From: Clostridium estertheticum subsp. estertheticum
GTDB lineage: Bacteria; Bacillota; Clostridia; Clostridiales; Clostridiaceae
Length of the DNA: 64,000 bases
Assembly: GCF_001877035.1 (NCBI RefSeq)
Contig: NZ_CP015756.1
Location: 735,001-799,000, forward strand
Reading direction: 5' to 3'
Of this stretch, positions 1 to 8,236 are shown one piece after another. The first letter of the stretch is position 1; the number at the start of each line of letters is the position of its first letter. A program made the translations under genes and the position numbers. The notes beneath the pieces were generated by a model. That model had not been told where the DNA came from, did no database searches, and saw only the letters and a list, made by a program, of their open reading frames with translations.

Positions 1-656
1 ATACCATATATAACTCCACCAATTCCGACGCTTGATAATATGATTGATATAAAATCGATTTTAGGCTTTGTTAGAGTTGACACATTAACTAAATAAATTG
101 AACCTAAAATCATAGCTATTAGTATAAGTGGTATTAACATTATAAATAATGCATGCCAACTAAAAAATTGTAATAAGATTCCTGAAACTGTTGGTCCAAG
201 TGCTGGTCCAATTGAAATTACACAACCGCAAATTCCCATAGCCGCTCCATGCTTTTCGGGTGGGGTTACCAATAATACTGTATTCATTAGAAGTGGAATC
301 ATCATTCCAGTTCCCGAGGCTTGTAACATTCTTGAAATAAGTAACATTGCAAAAGAGCTTGAACAAGCTCCACATATTGTTCCAACTAGAAGTAATGTCA
401 TTGCACCTAAAAATAAATGCTTTGTTTCAAATGTTTGAATTAGAAAAGCGGTAATAGGTACCATAACTGATACAACTATCATGTATGCAGTAATTATCCA
501 TTGCACTGTTCCTGCGGTAACATTCATTTCCGTCATAAGAGGAGATAATGCCACATTTAATATAGTTTCATTAAATACAGCTAAAAATGCGCTGAAGGCT
601 AAAACTCCTATAATTGCGTTTGAATTGAATTTTTTTGTAAGTTTCGTTGTTTCCAT
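1..656 (-). CDS. DHA2-family (EmrB/QacA) MFS drug exporter, N-terminal part
   Basis: The gene starts at an ATG at 656 on the minus strand, 11 bases after an AGGAGG ribosome site, and runs off the left edge, leaving 218 residues. The visible part is strongly hydrophobic. It has a typical DHA2 beginning: a first helix with the acidic FNETILNVALSPL stretch, a conserved QWIITAYMIV helix 2, and the GPALGPTVSG motif C that marks drug:proton antiporters. Members of this 14-helix family export drugs and dyes. It lies downstream of a TetR gene in the same orientation, and a near-palindrome shared with the tetR promoter sits just before its ribosome site, so substrate-induced derepression is likely. 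The substrate cannot be told. Confidence 0.88.
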   Translation of the reverse strand, partial: METTKLTKKFNSNAIIGVLAFSAFLAVFNETILNVALSPLMTEMNVTAGTVQWIITAYMIVVSVMVPITAFLIQTFETKHLFLGAMTLLLVGTICGACSSSFAMLLISRMLQASGTGMMIPLLMNTVLLVTPPEKHGAAMGICGCVISIGPALGPTVSGILLQFFSWHALFIMLIPLILIAMILGSIYLVNVSTLTKPKIDFISIILSSVGIGGVIYG

Positions 657-675
657 AAATTTCGTTCCTCCTAAT

Positions 676-690
676 ATTAGACCAGTCTGT
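676..690 (-). promoter_or_regulatory. Candidate TetR operator before the MFS gene
   Basis: On the minus strand this reads CAGACTGGTCTAAT. The AGAC..GTCT arms are palindromic around a TG centre, and the 10-base core TAGACCAGTC (plus strand) is also present, in reverse orientation, just downstream of the tetR promoter at 1399-1408. It lies directly before the ribosome site of the exporter and next to a TTATAC sequence that could be the -10. Two copies of one operator, one per gene, is the usual TetR arrangement. That the regulator binds here is inference. Confidence 0.6.
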
Positions 691-763
691 ATAATGAGCT
701 CCTAAAAAAACACCTACTTATAAAATAGGCATTAATTAATCATTTGAATTTTGTATTCCATTA

Positions 764-1333
764 CTATATATTTATTAAATTAGGTATTTGTTTAGCTAGG
801 ATTCTAAGTGAATCACCACTTTTTTTCGTAAGTGATAAAGTAATTCCACCTTCTATCATTGCAGCAATTACACAACCTAATTCATAGGCTTTATCTTTGC
901 TAATTCCAGAGTTGATTAATTTTTCTGCATATATATTTTCGAGTGAAGTAAATATATCGTTGCAAGCGTTCCTTAAAACTTCACTTGTTATATATGTCTC
1001 TAAAGCTATTAAGCTTATAGAAATATCTGGAGTACTTTTTTCATTATCAATTAGTATTGCAATGTTTTCTATATTAAATTTAATAGCTTCAATTGGATCT
1101 TCGATACTGTCTAATGCATTAATTATTTTAGTTATTATTTTTTGACCTGCTAATTTTACGGATTCTAAGGCAAGTTGCTCTTTTCCTTTAGGAAAATGAT
1201 AATATAATGATCCTTTTGGTGCTCCACTTTTTATTAAAATCTCATTTAGCCCAGTTGCGTTATATCCTTTAATTTGAAAAAGTCTTGATGCAGTTTCTAT
1301 AAATTTTTCTTTTACATTTACCTTATTATTCAT
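764..1333 (-). CDS. TetR/AcrR-family transcriptional regulator
   Basis: A 189-residue protein when started at the ATG at 1333, which follows an AGAGAGGT ribosome site; the longer frame from 1372 has none. The N-terminus has the TetR three-helix DNA-binding domain: KEKFIETASRLFQIKGYNATGLNEIL, then GAPKGSLYYHFPKGKEQL as the recognition region, about residues 8-55. The rest is a helical ligand domain of the YxaF/LmrA type. The adjacent exporter on the same strand and the shared operator-like sequence in front of both genes suggest a local repressor responding to an exported compound. The inducer is unknown. Confidence 0.92.
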   Translation of the reverse strand: MNNKVNVKEKFIETASRLFQIKGYNATGLNEILIKSGAPKGSLYYHFPKGKEQLALESVKLAGQKIITKIINALDSIEDPIEAIKFNIENIAILIDNEKSTPDISISLIALETYITSEVLRNACNDIFTSLENIYAEKLINSGISKDKAYELGCVIAAMIEGGITLSLTKKSGDSLRILAKQIPNLINI

Positions 1334-1394
1334 ATCAGTATACCTCTCTAATAAAATGTAGTTGTCTAACAAGTTATAGCTCTCTAGTAAATTA

Positions 1395-1446
1395 TAGTGA
1401 CTGGTCTATATTTTTTTATTATACTTTAGGTTATAACAAATGTCAA
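1395..1446 (-). promoter_or_regulatory. Promoter of tetR with overlapping operator
   Basis: On the minus strand there is a perfect -35 TTGACA (1446-1441), a 17-base spacer and a perfect -10 TATAAT (1423-1418). The TAGACCAGTC operator core follows at 1408-1399, where transcription should begin. This placement predicts negative autoregulation. The boxes are read directly; the use of the promoter is inferred. Confidence 0.75.
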
Positions 1447-1485
1447 TAATTAAAAATGAAAGGTAGGTGGTCTAAAGAAAAAATA

Positions 1486-2856
1486 TTAATAGGGCAACTC
1501 TACTGGCAATAATATTACAATCTGTCCACCGCCTGTATATATATCATTCTGTATACGAAGCGTACCATTATGAACCTTAATTACCTTATCAGCAAAAGCT
1601 AATCCGATACCGTAATGTCCTGTTTGACTTCGGCTTTTATTATTTGTATAAAACATTTCTGTAGCTTTTTTTAAGGCTTCAGAAGAAAACCCTTTTCCAG
1701 AGTCAGTAATAACAAAAGAAGCTAAATTATCTTTCAGAGAAACCTCTAAATTTAATGATGTTTCATTCGGAGTATATTCAAGTGCGTTTATAATAATATT
1801 CATAAATGTCCGTTTCATTGAAGAATAATCAATGCTCCATATTACTTCCTTGGGCATGTGGTTATTAAGCCCAAAACGAATATCTCGATTCCCAATAGAA
1901 GCAAGTGTATCCTTTTGAATTATATTTAGAAATTCATTTATATTGTTTGTTTCTTTATGCATGGTGAAAATTTGAGCATTTTGAGAAGTATCAATCAACA
2001 GTTGTGTGTATTCTTCGATTTCACTTGTTGCTCCTATAATTTCATTTGCGTAGTCTAATGCATTTTCATCTTTTTGTGTAAGAATCAACAGTTCTGCATT
2101 TCCTTTAATAATGGTAATAGGTATCTTAATGTCATGTGCCAATGAACTTATCTGTTCCTGCTTGTTTTTTTCTTGTTCAAATTGGTAAGTTAGAGACTTT
2201 TTAAGATTATGACGCAAACTGTCCAAGGAATCCATAACCTTTTGATGTTCTACAAAACAGGTAGGCTGAACCTCAAAATCAAGATCCTGCTGCTCAATCT
2301 TTTCAGTGATCAAACTAAATTTGTTTAATTCTTTTTTTATTTTGTTTGAAAACTGCAAAGAAAGAGCATATAGTGCAATTAATAAAATAATAATAGAAAG
2401 TGCAACGATAGTTATCTCAGGATAAGGTATTAGCCTTCGCAATATTAGATTCGCAAATTGGACAATTAATTGGTAATGAATGACACAGTATGATTTTGGA
2501 CGCTCAATTACCTCATAAACATTAGTCCCTAGTTGATGATTTTTAACATTAATTTTTGCTTTTTCGGTTTCGGATTTATTCATAGTACCATTAATAGTCT
2601 TTAAAGTTTGTTTATCTAAAATCACGTATTTTAAGTTTTCGGGTATTAACTCCGGAGTTACTTGTTTAGCATTTTTTATATTTGTTTTAGCCTTATCTAT
2701 CAATTGCTGTGAATGGTTGGCTGATAGAAGAATGCCGGAACTCCCCATATAACTGAAAATAAGTAAAATAACAAATAAAAACATTATAGAAGAAAGTCCT
2801 ATTTTAAAAATAAATTTAATAATATAAACTTGTAAGGATGTTTTTTTTATTTCCAC
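1486..2856 (-). CDS. Sensor histidine kinase of the peptide-resistance operon
   Basis: About 456 residues from a GTG at 2856, chosen because GGGGAG lies ten bases upstream and only 10 bases overlap the preceding regulator; a TTG at 2874 would add six residues. There are two membrane helices (near residues 12-36 and 145-170) flanking an extracellular loop of about 110 residues. A HisKA domain follows with the phosphorylated histidine in SLAHDIKIPIT, then a HATPase domain with an N box (NIIINALEYTP), G1 box (DSGKGFS) and G2 box (HYGIGLAF). The architecture matches the kinases that sense lantibiotics and other cationic peptides (CprK/NisK-like) and switch on adjacent ABC immunity transporters. 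Confidence 0.88.
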   Translation of the reverse strand: MEIKKTSLQVYIIKFIFKIGLSSIMFLFVILLIFSYMGSSGILLSANHSQQLIDKAKTNIKNAKQVTPELIPENLKYVILDKQTLKTINGTMNKSETEKAKINVKNHQLGTNVYEVIERPKSYCVIHYQLIVQFANLILRRLIPYPEITIVALSIIILLIALYALSLQFSNKIKKELNKFSLITEKIEQQDLDFEVQPTCFVEHQKVMDSLDSLRHNLKKSLTYQFEQEKNKQEQISSLAHDIKIPITIIKGNAELLILTQKDENALDYANEIIGATSEIEEYTQLLIDTSQNAQIFTMHKETNNINEFLNIIQKDTLASIGNRDIRFGLNNHMPKEVIWSIDYSSMKRTFMNIIINALEYTPNETSLNLEVSLKDNLASFVITDSGKGFSSEALKKATEMFYTNNKSRSQTGHYGIGLAFADKVIKVHNGTLRIQNDIYTGGGQIVILLPVELPY

Positions 2857-3509
2857 ATGTATCCAACTCCCCAAACCGTTTCAATAGGGAAACAATTATA
2901 TTCTTTGAATTTATTGCGGATTAATCGGATATATTCAGTAATCACTGAAAATTGGGTATCGCTACTAAAATCGTAAATTGCTTCAAAAATTCCCTGCTTT
3001 GTAAATACTTTACCTCTGTTCAATGCTAAAAACTCACATATGTTGTATTCATTTTTCGTATACGCAATAAGATTGTTACAAACCCTAATCTCCTTTTTAT
3101 CAAAGTCAATTGTAATATTGTCATACACTAACTTTTTCGTGGGCTTTCCACGGGTTTCTCGCCGTAGGTATGCATCAACACGGGCGTTGAGTTCCATTAC
3201 TCCAAAGGGTTTTTTTATATAATCGTCACCTCCAAGCATTAGTGCTCTAACAATTGCTGATTCTTCTATTTTTGCTGTTAAGAAAATAATTGGACAATCT
3301 ACTGTATGGCGTATTTTCTCACAAAGTTTAAATCCGTCTATTCCTGGCATCATTATATCCAGTAAGATCAAATCATATCCACAAAAGGCTTCTATAGGAG
3401 TATTTTCTGCATTTTGTAATGTAACCACATTATGTTGGTTGATTTCTAAAGCGTTTTTTATCAATTTTAAAATTCGCTTATCATCGTCTACAGCTAAAAT
3501 CTTCGCCAT
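2847..3509 (-). CDS. OmpR-family response regulator of the peptide-resistance operon
   Basis: 220 residues from the ATG at 3509, which has a GGAGGTG ribosome site; the longer frame starting at 3596 is rejected. The receiver domain has the acidic pocket (VDDD near residue 7), the phosphorylated aspartate in DLILLDIMMPG, the conserved lysine in DYIKKPF, and a C-terminal winged helix ending in ETVWGVGYMWK. It lies 37 bases after the second permease and overlaps the kinase, so all five genes probably form one transcript. By analogy with CprR/NisR systems it should activate the ABC genes when the kinase detects a peptide. Confidence 0.9.
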   Translation of the reverse strand: MAKILAVDDDKRILKLIKNALEINQHNVVTLQNAENTPIEAFCGYDLILLDIMMPGIDGFKLCEKIRHTVDCPIIFLTAKIEESAIVRALMLGGDDYIKKPFGVMELNARVDAYLRRETRGKPTKKLVYDNITIDFDKKEIRVCNNLIAYTKNEYNICEFLALNRGKVFTKQGIFEAIYDFSSDTQFSVITEYIRLIRNKFKEYNCFPIETVWGVGYMWK

Positions 3510-3546
3510 ATTTTCACCTCCATTATTTACATAATACTTTTTCTGA

Positions 3547-4317
3547 TTATTTTTGTCTACCTTCCCAAAGATGAAATGTAAAAATATAAACAGCAACGCA
3601 GAAAATTGTCATTACTCCCATACACATCAATCCTATATCCATCCCACCTTGAGGGTAAGAAATATACTTCAGTGGTATTTTACTTAAATCATTAAATCGG
3701 AGTGCAGCTATAAAGTCGATAAATCGTACAGACCAGACCCAAGGTAAAAACATCCAAATACTATCTCCCTGACTTGTAGAAGCTAAAGCCACAATGATAA
3801 CTCCAGAAAATCCAACCATAGTGCAAACTCCTGTATTGAAATGATAAGCTAAAATTAAATATAAACTATAAAGGAAGATAACGCTTAAAAATATCAATCC
3901 TCCTGTTTTAAAAAATAAAAGATAATTGATGTTATTTACATGTAATATCCATTTCATTGATATCATAAATAACAGGATAGCTAAAAATATAGCAGCTAAA
4001 CACATTGTGAGTAACATGCACAATTGGCTTATAAAAGCAGTTGTTTTATGTGGAAGTTTACCAATCATCATTTGATAATCTCCAGCCTGTTTCTCTTGAC
4101 TTGCAATTAACCCACAAAGTGCTGCAGCAAGCAGTGGAAAGGCAAAACCAATCATCTTAAAAAAAATCACAAACAAACTTAAACTACTCAACTTGCCAAA
4201 GCGACTAAAAGTCATAATGGCAACTAAAAGAAAAGGCATTAAAATATGTGCCCAAAGAAAAACACTGTGTTTGTTTTTAAAAAATTCTGCTTTATAACTA
4301 TGCCAAAATACACTCAT
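3547..4317 (-). CDS. Lantibiotic-protection ABC transporter permease, LanG/MutG type
   Basis: 256 residues with about six membrane helices. The start is the ATG at 4317, seven bases after GAGGTG and immediately beyond the stop of the previous permease; an upstream in-frame codon at 4332 lacks a site. The N-terminal FWHSYKAEFFKNKHSVFLWAH and the following conserved acidic-aromatic helix region are typical of the short ABC-2 permeases of LanFEG and CprABC systems, which expel antimicrobial peptides from the membrane. The sequence is diverged from its partner permease, so the pair forms a heterodimer by family precedent. Confidence 0.82.
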   Translation of the reverse strand: MSVFWHSYKAEFFKNKHSVFLWAHILMPFLLVAIMTFSRFGKLSSLSLFVIFFKMIGFAFPLLAAALCGLIASQEKQAGDYQMMIGKLPHKTTAFISQLCMLLTMCLAAIFLAILLFMISMKWILHVNNINYLLFFKTGGLIFLSVIFLYSLYLILAYHFNTGVCTMVGFSGVIIVALASTSQGDSIWMFLPWVWSVRFIDFIAALRFNDLSKIPLKYISYPQGGMDIGLMCMGVMTIFCVAVYIFTFHLWEGRQK

Positions 4318-4318
4318 A

Positions 4319-5104
4319 TTAATGCACCTCACTTCTTTTAAATGAAAAGCCGGTGAGAAAAGTTAGAATTAAAAATAGAAAAACACCTAATAATATACCT
4401 ATTGGAATAACTCCACTGTTTAATAAAGCACTGTTTGATTCTAATGGAAGACAATTTGGATGAAGGTGTAATAGTGGACATTGTAACCGCAAAGGCCAAG
4501 TCCATGGATTCATCCACCACAAAGAAGAAACGGCTTTTCCTGCGCCAAGTTCTAAATTAGCTGCACAAGTTATAAATAGTAAAACAAAAAAGTTTATTTT
4601 TTTACTTAACCATAAGCATAAAGGAATCTGCCAAAGTGATACCAACCAACTTATGATAATGGCTATAAAGTAATTGTAAAATGGGACAATACTCAAATGT
4701 TGTCCCATTATTAAGATCCCATTTGTTGACGCCTTAATAATGGTAAAGTTTAATATAAGAATAAGTATACCTAAAAAAATAGAAGATACTAAAGTAAATA
4801 ATGATAAAAGTATAATTTTAGATATCCAACTTTTTCTTAAATTAATAGGAAAAGAAAAAATTGTTTTGTAACCTGTACTATTTTGTTCAAGTTTATGAAA
4901 CATACCTGTAAGTAGAACAATTAAAGCTGGCAACCATAATAATGACCAATGATTAATCGAAGTGATATCAGCGCTATTGATATCACCTCCTAAAAAACCA
5001 AAAATAGAGGCAAGGACCACAGATAATATTGGTATAAAAATTATTAATTTACGGAGCATAGTTCTCTTGGTTTTTAATGTTTCCGATATTAAATATTTTT
5101 TCAT
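4319..5104 (-). CDS. Lantibiotic-protection ABC transporter permease, LanE/MutE type
   Basis: 261 residues with six predicted membrane helices. The start ATG overlaps the ATPase stop (ATGA), so the two are translationally coupled. The opening MKKYLISETLKTKRTMLRK and the LWWMNPWTWPLRL block near residue 200 are characteristic of MutE/EpiE permeases. Together with the LanG-like permease and the upstream ATPase it makes a complete LanFEG-type exporter. No lanA, lanM or lanBC gene lies nearby, so it probably defends against peptides from other bacteria rather than self-made lantibiotic. Confidence 0.83.
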   Translation of the reverse strand: MKKYLISETLKTKRTMLRKLIIFIPILSVVLASIFGFLGGDINSADITSINHWSLLWLPALIVLLTGMFHKLEQNSTGYKTIFSFPINLRKSWISKIILLSLFTLVSSIFLGILILILNFTIIKASTNGILIMGQHLSIVPFYNYFIAIIISWLVSLWQIPLCLWLSKKINFFVLLFITCAANLELGAGKAVSSLWWMNPWTWPLRLQCPLLHLHPNCLPLESNSALLNSGVIPIGILLGVFLFLILTFLTGFSFKRSEVH

Positions 5105-5820
5105 CTGGCAATGCTCCTTTTTTCATTATTTTTATCTGCAACATTCATAAACAAAGTTTCCAAGTCTTCATTCTCGTTAATTTCACCCTGATAACCTAAG
5201 ATGCCATGGCTCATAATCCCAACATAGTCTATAACCTGTTCTACTTCAGATAAAACGTGACTGGATAAAATTACAGTGATTCCTTGCTCAGGAAAAGATT
5301 TTATTAATTTTCGTAAGTCACGAATACCAATGGGATCTAACCCATTAGTAGGCTCATCTAAAATCAACAATTTAGGATGATTCAGAAGTGCAGTAGCAAT
5401 TCCTAAACGCTGTTTCATTCCCATAGAAAAATGTTTGGCTTGCTTTTTTTCTGTATTTGTCAAATCTACAGTTTCTAATACTTCGAAAATACGGTGATCT
5501 GGTAACCCTAAAAGAGTGGTATGAACTTTTAGATTTTCATGTGCAGTTAAATTCCCATAGATAGGTGGCTGCTCAATCAAGGCACCAATGTTTTTTAAAT
5601 CATTACGGCTCCATGGATGTCCATCAAAATTAATTTCACCTGAAGTTGGTTTTAAGAGTCCTGTTATCATTTTTAATGTGGTAGATTTTCCTGCGCCATT
5701 AGCCCCTAGTAATCCATAGATGTGATTTTTCGGAACTGAGATGGAAAGAGCATCTACTGCATATTCCTTTTTAAATGTTTTCGTTAATTCTTGGGTTACT
5801 AACAAATAGTCTTTTTGCAT
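5101..5820 (-). CDS. Lantibiotic-protection ABC transporter ATPase, LanF/BcrA type
   Basis: 239 residues from the ATG at 5820, six bases after GGAAGTG. Walker A is GANGAGKST near residue 38. The E-rich Q-loop stretch is IGALIEQPPIYGNLTAHENL, the signature is FSMGMKQRLGIA, Walker B is LLILDEPTNGLDP and the switch histidine is in LSSHVLSEVEQV. This pattern, with an E before the Q loop, is typical of BcrA/NukF-type peptide-resistance ATPases. It is the first gene of the operon ATPase-permease-permease-regulator-kinase. Confidence 0.92.
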   Translation of the reverse strand: MQKDYLLVTQELTKTFKKEYAVDALSISVPKNHIYGLLGANGAGKSTTLKMITGLLKPTSGEINFDGHPWSRNDLKNIGALIEQPPIYGNLTAHENLKVHTTLLGLPDHRIFEVLETVDLTNTEKKQAKHFSMGMKQRLGIATALLNHPKLLILDEPTNGLDPIGIRDLRKLIKSFPEQGITVILSSHVLSEVEQVIDYVGIMSHGILGYQGEINENEDLETLFMNVADKNNEKRSIAR

Positions 5821-5848
5821 AATTAACACTTCCTTTTTTATTTATAAA

Positions 5849-5906
5849 AGAAGCATATCAAATAAAAACCAAGATTTTAACAAAAACCAAATTATATACC
5901 CCTGGG
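5849..5906 (-). promoter_or_regulatory. Candidate regulator-binding direct repeat before the ABC operon
   Basis: On the minus strand TTGGTTTTT occurs twice, at 5890-5882 and 5872-5864, 18 bases apart, just before a TGATATGCT sequence that could be an extended -10. A CCCCAGGGG palindrome lies upstream at 5898-5906. Tandem direct repeats beside the -35 region are where OmpR-family regulators usually bind. That the operon's own regulator binds here is a guess. Confidence 0.35.
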
Positions 5907-6111
5907 GTTTGAAGCATAAAAAGGTATGGGTACAATAATGCAATACACTGATTGGAACCAATGTGACTTTCTAATGTAAGATTGATCAAGTTAAAGCTAC
6001 AATTCAAGGTTGAGTGATAAAGAAACTGTTATAATAATAAATGTAAAGAAAAGATAAAATTTTGTTGAGGTAATATACATTTTTTAAAACGAAGGTATGG
6101 GAGGCCAGGCC

Positions 6112-6597
6112 ATGAGTAAAGATGAACAGGTCATAATGGGTTTCAGGGACATATTGAACAAGATAGTTTCGCTTAATAAACCTAAGATGAAAGACAGTCT
6201 TAAGGGTTTTAAGTCTTCTGAAGTACATTGCATTGAATACATTGGAAGAAATGTAGATTCCAACGTGACAAAACTTGCGGAATCCTTTTATATGACTAGG
6301 GGTGCCATAAGTAAACTAACTAAAAAGCTGATAAAAAAAAGTATTATCGAAAGCTACCGAAAACCGGATAACAAGAAAGAAATCTATTTTAGGCTTACTG
6401 AGCAAGGGAAAGTAATTAACAAAGTTCATGATGAACTGCACAAAGAGTTTCAAGAGCGGGATAAATCCGTATTTGAGCAGGTAACCGAGGAACAATTTGA
6501 TATCATTCTTAGCTTTATCGCAAAGTATAGTAGTCATTTAGATGCAGAAATAAAGAAGCAAGGTGTAGATATAATAAATCAAAATGATTTTGAATAA
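6112..6597 (+). CDS. MarR-family transcriptional regulator
   Basis: 161 residues when started at the ATG at 6112, seven bases after GGGAGG; an ATG five codons earlier overlaps that site. The winged-helix domain is clear: FKSSEVHCIEYIGRNVDSNVTKLAESFYMTRGAISKLTKKLIKKSIIE, a charged wing (YRKPDNKKEIYFRLTEQG), and a helical C-terminal dimerisation region. It precedes a MATE efflux gene on the same strand, whose promoter carries a perfect palindrome of the kind MarR proteins bind. It is therefore probably the local efflux repressor. Confidence 0.9.
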   Translation: MSKDEQVIMGFRDILNKIVSLNKPKMKDSLKGFKSSEVHCIEYIGRNVDSNVTKLAESFYMTRGAISKLTKKLIKKSIIESYRKPDNKKEIYFRLTEQGKVINKVHDELHKEFQERDKSVFEQVTEEQFDIILSFIAKYSSHLDAEIKKQGVDIINQNDFE

Positions 6598-6680
6598 TGG
6601 TGTTGTATAAAAAAAGTAGGCTAAATGGGGCTGTATCAAAACGCTGGAATATAAGCGTATGATGCGGCCCTGTTTTATTG

Positions 6681-6744
6681 TTGACAAGGAATCAATAAAA
6701 TGATAAAATAATTATGTTTCCAAGGAAACATAATTATTTTTTTT
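6681..6744 (+). promoter_or_regulatory. MATE gene promoter overlapped by a perfect 17-bp palindrome (MarR operator)
   Basis: The -35 TTGACA (6681-6686), 17-base spacer and -10 TAAAAT (6704-6709) are near-ideal. Starting inside the -10, AAAATAATTATGTTTCC (6705-6721) and its exact reverse complement (6724-6740) flank two bases, followed by a T run. As DNA this is a MarR-type operator on the start site; as RNA it could fold like a terminator or shield the leader. The placement on the -10 and +1 makes the operator reading the better one. Confidence 0.75.
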
Positions 6745-6775
6745 CGAAAGGTGAAAATTTAAGGAGGATTACTAT

Positions 6776-8116
6776 ATGAAAGAGAAAGGAAATTATTATT
6801 TTGAACAAGCAACTATACCAAAAGCAATAACACACATGGCAGTGCCCATGATGCTGGGGATGTCAGTTATTATGATTTATAATGTTATTGACGCTTTTTT
6901 TATTGGAAAGCTAAATAACACGGCAATGATGACAGCTGTAACATTAGCATTACCTTTTACAATAATATTATCGGGAATAGGTAATATTTTTGGTGTAGGT
7001 GGTGGAACCTATATATCTAGATTACTTGGAGAGGGGAAATTAGGAGAGGCAAAAAAAGTTTCATCAGTTACTTTTTTCTTAAGTTTACTCGCTGGATTTA
7101 TTTTTATGTTATTCGCGATACCTTTAATTCATCCAATTGTACAAATATTAGGTGCAAAAGGTGATACCGTTTTGTTCACCAAAGATTTTATTATGGTTCT
7201 AATCATAGGAGGTCCATTTGTAATTGCTAATTTTGCATTAGGACAAGTAGTCCGAGCAGAGGGAGCATCAAAAGTCTCGATGAATGGTATGTTTATAAGT
7301 GTTATCATAAATATTATACTGGACCCCATACTAATTTTTATATGTCATTTAAATATTGTAGGAGCAGCAATTGGAACAGTTGTTGCGAATACATGTGCAT
7401 TATTGTACTATGTTTATTACCTTAAAAACAAAAGTTCAACTTTGACAGTCTCCATAAGAACATTCAAACCAACGCTTAGTATGCTTAAAGATATTTTTAA
7501 GATAGGAATATCCTCGTTCTTATTAGATGTATTTTTGATTATTTCCGTTTTATTGCTAAATAATTTTTCAGCATACTATGGCGACTATGCTGTTGCTGCA
7601 TTTGGAATATCTCAGCGAATTGCCCAACTTGCTCAGTTTGCTGCTAAAGGGCTATATATTGGAGTTATTCCCTTAATTGCTTATGCATATGCAGCTAAGA
7701 ATATAAAACGAATGAAGAGTATTATTAAGATTACTGCAGCCTATATTGCAATCCTAACTTTCGCATTTTCATTAATAATATTTATTTTCAGAGAACCAAT
7801 AGTACATTTATTTAGCAACAATACTTACGTAATAAACACGGGTATATACATTTTGATAGCATTGCTTATTTCAGCTTTGTTTGCTAGCATTACTGGTCTT
7901 TTTATAGGGATATTCCAAGGAACTGGAAGAGGTAAAGAGGCAACCATAATGTCTGTAGTGCAGGGAATTTTATTAATTCCTATTATGATTTTAGGGAAAT
8001 ATACTTTTGGTTTAGATGGGATTATATGGTCGATGACTATAACAGAAATATTAACTTGCATAATAGGATTGTATTTATGGATTAGGCTGAAGCGGGATCC
8101 TTCTATGAAGGAATAA
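6776..8116 (+). CDS. MATE-family multidrug efflux transporter (MepA-like)
   Basis: 446 residues in two homologous six-helix halves, the usual MATE length. The N-terminal half has PMMLGMSVIMIYNVIDAFFIGKL and the conserved GVGGGTYISRLLGEG loop; the second half repeats this with GISQRIAQLAQFAAKGLYIGVIPLIAYAYAAKN. A strong AAGGAGG site lies before the ATG. MepA-like proteins export cationic drugs and dyes using proton or sodium gradients. The linked MarR gene and operator-bearing promoter indicate substrate-induced expression, as in Staphylococcus mepRA. Confidence 0.92.
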   Translation: MKEKGNYYFEQATIPKAITHMAVPMMLGMSVIMIYNVIDAFFIGKLNNTAMMTAVTLALPFTIILSGIGNIFGVGGGTYISRLLGEGKLGEAKKVSSVTFFLSLLAGFIFMLFAIPLIHPIVQILGAKGDTVLFTKDFIMVLIIGGPFVIANFALGQVVRAEGASKVSMNGMFISVIINIILDPILIFICHLNIVGAAIGTVVANTCALLYYVYYLKNKSSTLTVSIRTFKPTLSMLKDIFKIGISSFLLDVFLIISVLLLNNFSAYYGDYAVAAFGISQRIAQLAQFAAKGLYIGVIPLIAYAYAAKNIKRMKSIIKITAAYIAILTFAFSLIIFIFREPIVHLFSNNTYVINTGIYILIALLISALFASITGLFIGIFQGTGRGKEATIMSVVQGILLIPIMILGKYTFGLDGIIWSMTITEILTCIIGLYLWIRLKRDPSMKE

Positions 8117-8203
8117 AAATAGATAGATATATGCATAATTACAAAGAGAGCAAGAAAAGGTAATAGGTAAATAAATGTCCTAAGCCTTACTTTTGGACTA
8201 AGT

Positions 8204-8236
8204 ATATTAAGGTGCTAGTACCTAGCACCTTAATAT
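8204..8236. repeat. Perfect 15-bp inverted repeat downstream of the MATE gene
   Basis: ATATTAAGGTGCTAG (8204-8218) and its exact complement (8222-8236) flank TAC. Neither strand has a following T run, so it is not a standard terminator, though it could stabilise the 3' end of the MATE transcript. Confidence 0.5.

Noticed and set aside
160-375. 71-codon minus-strand frame within the MFS gene
   Set aside because: It lies inside the recognised transporter in another frame; the transporter frame has clear DHA2 motifs.
6705-6744. Simple intrinsic terminator after the marR gene
   Set aside because: The hairpin begins inside a near-perfect promoter for the MATE gene, so an operator is the better explanation; termination remains possible.
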